Assembly: GCA_024641835.1 (NCBI GenBank)
Contig: JAHECH010000195.1
Location: 1-7,519 of the forward strand
DNA: 7,519 nt
Direction: 5' to 3'
Source: Deltaproteobacteria bacterium
GTDB lineage: Bacteria > Desulfobacterota > DSM-4660 > Desulfatiglandales > HGW-15
Shown here: positions 1-4,719 of the stretch, piece after piece
How positions within the stretch are numbered: the stretch's first letter is position 1
How the letters are laid out: each line of letters starts with the position of its first letter
Program-made: the position numbers and the translations under genes
The notes under the pieces: model-generated
What the model was told of the DNA's origin: nothing
The model's database searches: none
Seen by the model: only the letters and a program-made list of their open reading frames with translations

Positions 1-826
1 AAAGGTGGAAGACCGCGCCGGCCGAATGGCCCAGCGCATGGGATAGGCCGGTATTGCTATTACCGAAACCCAGGCCTGCGATCGTGGCGGCATTCTGCAT
101 TTTCTCCCTTGCCCTAAGATTCGAGCCGTCACGGCAGACCACGGGAAGCCAGTCCATAGCCATTTTCACGGCTTGCAGGCAGGGACCATCACTGAAATCG
201 TTCTGTTGCCTGGATGTATATCCGTCCACGGCATGAGCGATAACGTCAAGACCGGTACTGGCTGTCAAGTCCCTCGGCAAGGCAAGGGTCAGGTCGGTCT
301 CCAGGACGGACAGATCCGGGACAATGTCATTATGGGCGAAGACGATTTTCCGGTTCATGGCTCGGTCGGTAAGCACGGCCACCCAGGTCACATCCGCCCC
401 TGTGCCGCTTGTCGTCGGCACAGCCACAAACCGTGCTTTTTGGCGCAGATTCAGCTTGACCTTGGGTAGAATCGACTTGGTCAGATCTCCAGCAGCCAGG
501 TCCGGCCTCTCATAGAGCACCCAAGCGGCCTTTGCCGTGTCTATGGCCGATCCTCCGCCGAACCCAATCACCCACTGGGGATTGGAATCGAGGAGAAACC
601 GGCTTGCTTCAAGGCTGATATCCAAGGTGGGATCGGCTTCCACCCCATCCCATAGCGTGACTTCATATCCAGCTGCCCTGAGGCTTTCAACCAGTTCGGT
701 GGATTTTTCCTTCAGAATACGATCCGTAATGAGCGCGGCGCGCTTGCCTTTGCCCTCCAGCTCAGCAGAAAGCCTTTTGAGGGCACCTTTTCCGTATATC
801 ACCTTCGGGCTGAGAAAATACGGCAT
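1..826 (-). CDS. Iron-containing alcohol dehydrogenase, 3' end outside window
   Basis: This is a group III, Fe-dependent alcohol dehydrogenase, an NAD(P)-linked cytoplasmic enzyme interconverting an alcohol and an aldehyde or ketone. The 275 residues visible show the Rossmann nucleotide-binding signature GFGGGSAID (88-96), the family motif PTTSGTGAD (137-145), the metal-ligand region GLDVIAHAVDGYTS (192-205) with D194 and H198, and SHALGHSAGA (262-271) with H263. By spacing to the E. coli FucO family, the fourth metal ligand would lie about two residues beyond the left edge, so its presence cannot be checked. The start is the ATG at 826: an AGGAGG lies five bases upstream, between this ATG and an in-frame ATG at 841, which makes the upstream one unlikely. 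The usual family length is about 380 residues, so roughly 100 are missing. Substrate cannot be told from sequence. It is separated from the next gene by repeat DNA, so co-transcription is uncertain. Confidence 0.95.
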   Translation of the reverse strand, partial: MPYFLSPKVIYGKGALKRLSAELEGKGKRAALITDRILKEKSTELVESLRAAGYEVTLWDGVEADPTLDISLEASRFLLDSNPQWVIGFGGGSAIDTAKAAWVLYERPDLAAGDLTKSILPKVKLNLRQKARFVAVPTTSGTGADVTWVAVLTDRAMNRKIVFAHNDIVPDLSVLETDLTLALPRDLTASTGLDVIAHAVDGYTSRQQNDFSDGPCLQAVKMAMDWLPVVCRDGSNLRAREKMQNAATIAGLGFGNSNTGLSHALGHSAGAVFHL

Positions 827-889
827 CTTTTCCTCCTCCATGTATAGGACGGGATCTTCCATCGCATCAGTTACACGATGGATGACATA

Positions 890-922
890 ATTTCAAATCA
901 TCATCATGGTCCGACCATAGCC
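890..922 (+). repeat. Dispersed repeat core, copy 1
   Basis: TTTCAAATCATCATCATGG followed by TCCGACCATAGCC matches the distal end of the repeats at 2335-2366 and 7191-7220 (TTTCAAATTGTTACCGTGG, then CCCGACCCC). It is the most diverged of the six copies. It spans the stop codon of the SLOG gene at 904, so the last residues of that protein (about AMVGP) are written in repeat DNA. Confidence 0.6.
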
Positions 923-1380
923 AAGACAGCCAAAGTCCTAATTAAACTCCCTGCCGTTGAATATATCCTTGGATCTTCGCTGGCTCTCGGCCCTCCCACA
1001 TTCAGAACTGCTACTTCATTCCCGCTGATCCAAGCCCTGATTATCTGAACGGCAGCCTCAACTGAGAGTTCATCAGCGTCAATATGCATCCAGGGTTTAT
1101 TGTGTTTCAACGCCATCTTCGCGGCGTATTCTGTCCCGCCTTTCAGTTCACCGTGCGTAATGATCAGAGTTCCATCCGAGTCTATGACGTTTTGCTCAGT
1201 CCTTTTTAGATACTCAGCAGTAGGCATCTCCTTGAGCTGATATTTTGCGGGAAGAGGACCGACTTCAGTCTTCCTTCCTTTTGGAATCCACCCTCCGTGG
1301 GGGATGCCCAACTCGATAGCGATATCAAGAGCCGCTTGATCTGCACCAGTCTGTCCCCCTGAAATGATTTTCTTGATCAT
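904..1380 (-). CDS. SLOG/Rossmann 'molybdenum carrier'-type protein
   Basis: The 158-residue product resembles the putative molybdenum carrier family (MoCo, PF12694), part of the SLOG superfamily of Rossmann-like nucleotide-binding folds related to YpsA, DprA and LOG proteins. Visible hallmarks are the N-terminal loop ISGGQTGADQAALD (6-19), the motif GGWIPKGRKTEVGPLP (29-44), a central strand and glycine-rich turn SDGTLIITHGELKGGTEYA (68-86), and the C-terminal NVGGPRASEDPRIY (127-140). The carrier function is proven for few members; many SLOG proteins are thought to bind or sense nucleotides, sometimes in stress or defence settings, so the exact role here is open. The start is the ATG at 1380, with a weak TAAGG just upstream. 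The homologous part ends around residue 150; the final residues read into a dispersed repeat and may not be ancestral. The length is normal for the family. Confidence 0.85.
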   Translation of the reverse strand: MIKKIISGGQTGADQAALDIAIELGIPHGGWIPKGRKTEVGPLPAKYQLKEMPTAEYLKRTEQNVIDSDGTLIITHGELKGGTEYAAKMALKHNKPWMHIDADELSVEAAVQIIRAWISGNEVAVLNVGGPRASEDPRIYSTAGSLIRTLAVLAMVGP

Positions 1381-1450
1381 GCCTTACCAGGTGTTCGCAG
1401 CGTCGTACTCCAGCCGGACCTCTTTCAGCTTTTGTTAGAACTCTTCTTCA

Positions 1451-1474
1451 TTGTGTTACCCTGCCCGACCCCAG
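1451..1474 (+). repeat. Dispersed repeat core, copy 2, in the SLOG-NERD gap
   Basis: TTGTGTTACCCTGCCCGACC followed by CCAG matches the core TTACCGTGGCCCGACCCCAG with two central differences. The rest of the 1381-1509 gap holds no gene that I recognise. On the minus strand, between this core and the SLOG start, a short open stretch (KEVRLEYDAANTW then a stop) ends just before the SLOG ribosome-binding region. It could be the tail of a lost gene, but is too short to name. Confidence 0.65.
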
Positions 1475-1509
1475 ATTCAGATTACAATTAAGGCCCTCGT
1501 TTTATTGGG

Positions 1510-2217
1510 CTAAGACTTGGCCTCCACGTCGCGCACATAACGGCAAGACGGGAACCGGCTGCACCCATAAAACTGCTTGCCCGCATTGGCTCCTTTTCTG
1601 CCTGTCCTCAGAACAAGCTCCCCACCGCACTTCGGGCAGGTCGCCTTATCAGAGAACCTCTCCTTTAGTGAATTCAAATGCTGTCGCCGTGTACTCCACC
1701 CTTTGGGTAACATCCCAGTTTTGATCGCTTCATAGATCTCATTCACTTCTTCGTCTGTGAAGAGAACTTCCTCTTTACTCTTGATGTGGGCACTATACCC
1801 GCGATCGAGGACATTCGAAGGCATGGGAGTCTTGAACTCACAATCACTCCAGAACATGACGACGGAATGTATCTTGGAATGCTCTATCCCGAGGAACTCA
1901 GCCATGGCCTTGCTGTGCCGGTAGTTTTGCAAGAGGGGATTCTGGAATCGGTATTTCTTGCCATAAAGCACCTGCGTCCACTGAGCCTGCTTCTCCTCGC
2001 CATAGATCCAGCCCTTGATATTCTTCGTTTCAACAACAAAAATCCCATACTTGGAGACGATAACGTGATCAATCTGAGTGGTCCCATTGGGTGTAGGTAT
2101 GGTGACATTGTTGATGGATCGATAAATTTGTGAGTCGAGCTGGATCTTCGCTGCAAGAGTTCCCTGCATTTCGCCGACCCAGCCCTTGATGGATGAGATA
2201 AAGGACATGCCTTTCAC
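1510..2217 (-). CDS. NERD-domain nuclease-like protein with C-terminal zinc ribbon
   Basis: This 235-residue protein has a nuclease-related domain (NERD, PF08378) at about 12-125 and a topoisomerase-type C4 zinc ribbon (zf-C4_Topoisom) at 194-228. The NERD core resembles PD-(D/E)xK nucleases: TTQIDHVIVSKYGIFVVETK gives D50, E63 and K65, followed by the W80 region and the family motif NPLLQNYRH (93-101). The ribbon has CPKCGGEL (C194, C197) and CSRFPSCRY (C219, C225) and would bind nucleic acid. DNA binding or cleavage is inferred from the family; no substrate is evident. The start is taken as the GTG at 2217 because the partial duplicate at 7070 has ATG at the same position; an in-frame ATG at 2208 is the alternative. 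The upstream 65 bases are nearly identical to those before the duplicate. The gene lies between two repeat copies. Such proteins occur in defence and mobile regions, but no partner gene is seen. Confidence 0.88.
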   Translation of the reverse strand: MKGMSFISSIKGWVGEMQGTLAAKIQLDSQIYRSINNVTIPTPNGTTQIDHVIVSKYGIFVVETKNIKGWIYGEEKQAQWTQVLYGKKYRFQNPLLQNYRHSKAMAEFLGIEHSKIHSVVMFWSDCEFKTPMPSNVLDRGYSAHIKSKEEVLFTDEEVNEIYEAIKTGMLPKGWSTRRQHLNSLKERFSDKATCPKCGGELVLRTGRKGANAGKQFYGCSRFPSCRYVRDVEAKS

Positions 2218-2257
2218 CCCAGCTTTTTCATCGCACTCTAACCGAAAAACCCCTTGG

Positions 2258-2284
2258 ATCTTACGAGGCTCATTTCGAGGTCAA
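2258..2284 (-). promoter_or_regulatory. Possible promoter inside long repeat A
   Basis: On the minus strand TTGACC (2284-2279) is followed after 15 bases by TAAGAT (2263-2258), upstream of the NERD gene. The 15-base spacing is shorter than the 17-base optimum. The same arrangement (TTGACC, 15 bases, TAGGAA) recurs in long repeat B, which makes it more than chance but still weak. Confidence 0.35.
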
Positions 2285-2292
2285 AAAAGCAC

Positions 2293-2631
2293 TTATAGGT
2301 CCTGTTTTGGCCTCATATTCAATGCCTTCTCGATCCATTTCAAATTGTTACCGTGGCCCGACCCCAGCCCCCCTAGGCGCAGGATTCCATTCTTGATTCC
2401 AAACGCGGACCATGCGAGACTCACAGGGAGATTTGTACTGTGTACGAAAAACCCGCCACCAACAATGAAGTTAAGTGGGGAGTGTAGTTTGAATAAGAAA
2501 GGCTCGCCAGGACGCAGGCTGCGAAATTGCGTTCGCCCGCCGGGCTGCCAGAAATTGACTTCGGCGATCTCCGCCTGTTGGGAGGGAAAGGAGAACCAGT
2601 CATTGTCTGTGACGCCGACAAAACCCTTCAC
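2293..2631 (-). pseudogene. Truncated HNH-endonuclease-family gene, N-terminal part only
   Basis: The frame begins with GTG at 2631. Its first 80 or so residues (VGVTDNDWF at 5-13, EVNFWQPGGR at 24-33, LRPGEPFLFKLHSP at 39-52, NFIVGGGFF at 54-62, LPVSLAWSAFG at 68-78) match, from memory, the N-terminal domain of a family annotated as HNH or putative restriction endonucleases of roughly 250-300 residues. Homology stops near 2382, and the remaining 28 codons, from about LGGLGSGHGN to the stop at 2293, are simply the dispersed repeat read through. The HNH catalytic part is absent, so no nuclease activity is expected. It lies 41 bp downstream of the broken MazG gene on the same strand. The exact family name needs a database search; the truncation by the repeat is visible directly. 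Confidence 0.72.
2297..2313. other. Hairpin in long repeat A
   Basis: AGGTC (2297-2301) pairs with GGCCT (2309-2313), including one T-G pair, across a 7-base loop. The same place in repeat B folds with a different but paired sequence. No T-run follows on the minus strand, so it is not a convincing terminator. Confidence 0.45.
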
Positions 2632-2672
2632 TTCACTGCCTCACAGCGATGATGTTTGTGGAGCAAAAGAAC

Positions 2673-3022
2673 TCAATATTTTGTGTACTTTTCCGCGCTG
2701 CCTTTTGCTTTTTCGACAGGGTATTTCTTCTCGTTCATCTCCAGTTTCTTTAATATCACTTCCGCGGAATCGAAGCCGAATGCATGGCACATGTTCAGGG
2801 CATAAATGAGAACATCGCCCACTTCCTCTTGAACCCTTCTTCGAGTTTCTCCATCACCTTTGTTTGTTCCACCTCTCCAGCGTCTTTCCACTGAAATACC
2901 TCAAGCAACTCTGCCGTTTCTAACATTAAGGAGATAGCCAGATCCTTGGGATTGTGGTACTGAGCCCAATCCCGAGCATCCCTGAATTCAATGACTTTCC
3001 TCTCGAGTTCTTCTAAGTCCAT
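2673..3022 (-). pseudogene. MazG-like nucleotide pyrophosphohydrolase, frameshifted
   Basis: Two overlapping minus-strand frames together make a small MazG-like NTP pyrophosphohydrolase (all-alpha NTP-PPase fold; these hydrolyse nucleoside triphosphates to monophosphate and PPi). The first frame, from ATG at 3022 with AGGAGG just upstream, gives residues 1 to about 63, with NPKDLAISLMLETAELLEVF and QWK carrying the metal-binding glutamates. The second frame, ending at 2673, gives RRVQEEVGDVLIYALNM with the second acidic motif (EExxD) and the typical end KKYPVEKAKGSAEKYTKY. The joined product would be about 116 residues, normal for the family. The switch lies around 2830-2845 and equals loss of one base; no slippery heptamer is visible, so mutation or sequencing error is more likely than programmed frameshifting. 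The first frame then runs on out of frame to 2795. Long repeat B lies directly upstream. Confidence 0.85.
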
Positions 3023-3057
3023 TCTCCTCCTAACAACCGAAAACCTCTACCGCTGAA

Positions 3058-3084
3058 TTCCTAAAACGCTCATTTCGGGGTCAA
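3058..3084 (-). promoter_or_regulatory. Possible promoter inside long repeat B
   Basis: On the minus strand TTGACC (3084-3079) and TAGGAA (3063-3058) are separated by 15 bases, 36 bases before the MazG ATG. The layout equals that in long repeat A. The spacing and the -10 hexamer are poor, so this is tentative. Confidence 0.3.
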
Positions 3085-3097
3085 TAAAGTGCTTATC

Positions 3098-3113
3098 AGC
3101 CCCATTCGGGGCT
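3098..3113. other. Hairpin in long repeat B
   Basis: AGCCCC ATTC GGGGCT is a perfect six-base-pair stem with a four-base loop. No uninterrupted T-run follows on the minus strand, so a terminator role for the upstream acyl-CoA-binding protein gene is possible but not supported. Confidence 0.55.
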
Positions 3114-3190
3114 CATTTTCTATGCCTTCTCAAACCATTTCAATTTGTTACCGTGGGCCGACCCAGACCCCACTCGCCACCTGATCTGCA

Positions 3191-3454
3191 TCAGGCATAC
3201 TCGCCTTCTAGGCGCTCTACGAGGTCAACGTACCGGCGTATGGCTTCCTCGCGGGACATGCCCTCACGCTGCTTCCACGCATCCCACTTCGCTCGCCCCT
3301 TGAAATCAAATCCTCCTGGACGGTTGGTGGTTACGTCGCCCTTGGTGGCCTGCTTGTAAAGGCTGTAAAGCTCGAGCAGCTGCTGGTCTGAAGGTCGGCG
3401 GGAGAGTTTGTTCACTCGTTCCTGTGCTAGGCTGAATTGGTCTTCCAGAGACAT
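3191..3454 (-). CDS. Acyl-CoA-binding protein
   Basis: This is a complete single-domain acyl-CoA-binding protein (ACBP, PF00887) of 87 residues, the usual size for the family. It is a soluble four-helix protein that binds long-chain acyl-CoA thioesters and buffers or delivers them in lipid metabolism. The ligand-site residues are visible: Y30 and Y33-K34 in LYSLYKQAT (29-37), the turn KGDVTTNRPGGFDFKGRAKW (38-57), K56 in RAKWDAW, and Y75 in RRYVDLVERL. R54 takes the place of a lysine common in animal ACBPs, a conservative change. The start ATG at 3454 is preceded by GGGAGG. It lies 58 bp after the toxin gene on the same strand and may be read from the toxin-antitoxin promoter, though no functional link is obvious. 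ACBPs are common in eukaryotes and patchy in bacteria. Confidence 0.95.
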   Translation of the reverse strand: MSLEDQFSLAQERVNKLSRRPSDQQLLELYSLYKQATKGDVTTNRPGGFDFKGRAKWDAWKQREGMSREEAIRRYVDLVERLEGEYA

Positions 3455-3512
3455 GGTCCCCTCCCTAGTGAAAGCTTCTACTACTTAAGGACGTGCCGCG
3501 GACCCCTGTTTC

Positions 3513-3884
3513 TCAAACAGTGTGAATCCACTTAGCACGTCTTGCAGACAAAATGACGAGATGATCTTTGAACTGATGTGGTTTGCAATCGCTTAGGAAT
3601 GGGACCAGAAGCGCCAAGACGTTTTTGGAAGTTGTCGGATGGACTTTGATCCGGATGACACCAGGGTGAGAGCTCAGTGGAAGAATTACCCAATCACCGA
3701 AATGCTCATCCAGGGTTATCAGAATCCGATTATCAGCTATAGCCTTTTGCAGTATTTCCGCGTCATCCGCTCGACTTTGAGCCACTTCAAACGCGCGAAC
3801 AACATCATGCCCTTCGCTGCGAAGAGCTTCGGCGACTTCTGTTCCAAACATTTGATCAACATAAAGCTTGTGGGGATCAGGCAC
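3513..3884 (-). CDS. DUF5615 PIN-like protein, probable toxin
   Basis: The 123-residue product matches the DUF5615/Mut7-C type of PIN-like domain, predicted RNases that form the toxin half of DUF433-DUF5615 toxin-antitoxin pairs. Typical parts are LYVDQMF (7-13) with acidic D10, ALRSEGHDV (20-28), the acidic SRADDAEILQKA (37-48), ILITLDEHFGDW (54-65) with D59, and GVIRIKVHPTT (75-85). These acidic residues would coordinate the metal ion of a PIN active site. The GTG start at 3884 lies within the antitoxin gene, so the last eight bases of the antitoxin frame (GTGCCTGA) overlap, typical of translational coupling. RNase activity and toxicity are inferred from the family and the pairing. Nothing appears truncated. 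Confidence 0.85.
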   Translation of the reverse strand: MPDPHKLYVDQMFGTEVAEALRSEGHDVVRAFEVAQSRADDAEILQKAIADNRILITLDEHFGDWVILPLSSHPGVIRIKVHPTTSKNVLALLVPFLSDCKPHQFKDHLVILSARRAKWIHTV

Positions 3885-4107
3885 CGGCAGCTCTCACCTC
3901 TGTGTGGTCCAAGGACGCGCGCGCATAGAGGAGAGCTGCTTGGATGTCTTCCCTGTGCAGCTCCGGGTAGGCTCTGAGAATGCTATCCCAGTGTTCATTA
4001 TCGGCAATCCGCTCCAGGATCACCGATACAGGGATGCGGGTTCCTTTTATCACTGGCTTCCCGCCACAGACTCTGGGGTTGAGTTCGATTCGATCTAGGC
4101 TGTCCAT
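3877..4107 (-). CDS. DUF433 family protein, probable antitoxin
   Basis: The 76-residue protein is a DUF433 (PF04255) member, a small winged or helix-turn-helix protein acting as antitoxin and probable autorepressor for DUF5615 toxins. It shows the family core IELNPRVCGGKPVIKGTRIP (7-26), then ILERIADNEHWDSILRAYPE (30-49) and EDIQAALLYAR (53-63). The ATG at 4107 is chosen because GAGAGG lies seven bases upstream; a TTG at 4122 and an ATG at 4113 are in frame but have no properly spaced ribosome site. A near-consensus sigma70 promoter is 30 bp upstream. The gene overlaps the toxin start by eight bases, giving a compact antitoxin-first operon. Confidence 0.88.
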   Translation of the reverse strand: MDSLDRIELNPRVCGGKPVIKGTRIPVSVILERIADNEHWDSILRAYPELHREDIQAALLYARASLDHTEVRAAGA

Positions 4108-4137
4108 AGCCATTCCTCTCAATAGAGATGTGATTTG

Positions 4138-4166
4138 ATAATAGGCAAATAGCCCTTACTTGTCAA
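4138..4166 (-). promoter_or_regulatory. Sigma70-type promoter of the toxin-antitoxin operon
   Basis: On the minus strand a perfect TTGACA (4166-4161) is followed after exactly 17 bases by TATTAT (4143-4138), one base from the TATAAT consensus. Transcription would start near 4131, about 24 bases before the antitoxin ATG. The TTTG/CAAA arms around the -10 box (4134-4149) could be part of an operator for antitoxin autorepression, but they are short. Confidence 0.8.
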
Positions 4167-4719
4167 TATCGCTCCCTTTCGCCTCCCTACTAGGGCTGAT
4201 CACAGGTCCCGCCGCCGGTGACGATTATGGCTACCGCGAGCCAGCCTTATTACAAGTGATTCGCTAGAAAGGTCAGGATGCGGGTCTAGGAGTGAATTGG
4301 CTCGAGGTTATTTCCAAGAGCATGGTGTGATGGTCTATTATAAGTATTGATGGACTGGGGAAAGCTCAGTTTTTTACTCCAAGGATGTCCCCAATCTCCC
4401 CCTAGAGTGCCTCAGTGCAGTTTGGGCAACAGCCCGTCAAGATGTGACCCCGCTACCCAGATTTAGGTCTCACAGCATTATTCCCAGCCTGCTCCAGACG
4501 GCCAGAAGGCAGGGCGTTCACCCCCTCACATTCCTCAAGACCCTCCTCACTACCGATGCTGCCACTGCGCAGGCGGCGCTCTATAACAACTCGAGCTGAC
4601 GCCAAGACATTCACGCAGACATAATGCGCAATACCTGTCTTTCGGGCCTCCCCTGCACTCTGGAGGTAGATGGGCTCGCGGTTCCTCGGGGAGAAAGGGA
4701 CTAAACCGTTACATTTATC
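4167..4719. other. Intergenic DNA without an intact gene
   Basis: About 550 bases separate the toxin-antitoxin promoter from the end of pckA. Apart from the transposase remnant at 4441-4599 I see no coding signal, no RNA gene and no clear terminator for pckA. AAGGATGTCCCC at 4381-4392 resembles short motifs at 7275 and 7376. A minus-strand copy of CCTCC/GGAGG arms around 4650-4671 is too weak to call a terminator. Confidence 0.5.
4441..4599 (+). pseudogene. 3' remnant of an IS66-type transposase gene
   Basis: The plus-strand frame ending in TGA at 4597-4599 reads SIIPSLLQTARRQGVHPLTF then LKTLLTTDAATAQAALYNNS and a final S. This resembles the extreme C-terminus of IS66-family transposases (a leucine-rich segment, QTARRQG-P-FL, and an alanine-rich tail). 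The frame is open back to 4351, but nothing upstream of about 4460 looks like transposase and there is no start codon with a ribosome site. The DDE catalytic domain is missing, so this is a dead remnant. No terminal inverted repeat could be recognised beyond 4599. It is one of only two plus-strand coding signals in the window. Family assignment is from memory of the C-terminal pattern. Confidence 0.65.

Larger units (their letters stand above)
2218..2368. repeat. Long repeat A: leader, possible promoter, hairpin and core copy 3
   Basis: This element occupies all the DNA upstream of the NERD start. Read on the plus strand it has a leader (2218-2270), a CTCATTTCGAGGTCA segment (2270-2284), AGCACTTAT, a hairpin (2297-2313), a TCATATTCAATGCCTTCTC segment, and the core at 2341-2366 ending CCGTGGCCCGACCCCAG. 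Segments 2270-2366 align without large gaps to 3069-3166 upstream of MazG. The leader 2218-2281 aligns to 7071-7134 instead, with only two differences in a 49-base stretch. The element ends inside the HNH fragment and supplies that frame's stop. Confidence 0.85.
3031..3168. repeat. Long repeat B: leader, possible promoter, hairpin and core copy 4
   Basis: The gap between MazG and the acyl-CoA-binding protein is filled by a second long repeat. ACCGAAAACC at 3034-3043 echoes ACCGAAAAACC of repeat A. CTCATTTCGGGGTCAATAAA (3069-3088), GTGCTTATC, a hairpin (3098-3113), a TATGCCTTCTC segment and the core (3139-3166, TTGTTACCGTGGGCCGACCC) follow in the same order and spacing. Like repeat A, it stands directly upstream of a start codon (MazG, 3022) and directly downstream of the next gene. 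Confidence 0.85.

Noticed and set aside
54..890. Several plus-strand frames opposite the alcohol dehydrogenase
   Set aside because: The minus-strand frame is a continuous, motif-rich Fe-ADH; the plus-strand frames have no recognisable features and are its shadow.
1484..1512. Rho-independent terminator between the SLOG and NERD genes
   Set aside because: GCCC and GGGC arms give only a four-base stem with a long loop and no T-run.
2186..2809. 207-codon plus-strand open frame
   Set aside because: It runs antisense across the repeat, the HNH fragment and part of MazG, has no ribosome site and an Arg/Pro/Ser-rich composition without motifs. The minus-strand frames carry real family motifs.
2795..2891. 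Programmed -1 frameshift in the MazG-like gene
   Set aside because: No X-XXY-YYZ slippery heptamer or downstream structure is visible at the switch; a simple one-base deletion explains it.
1381..3172. Integron cassette array with attC sites
   Set aside because: The layout is suggestive, and GTTAGAG and GTTAGGA occur just before the NERD and MazG starts, but both break the GTTRRRY rule at the last base. No paired RYYYAAC box or long attC-like inverted repeat was found, and no integrase is in the window.
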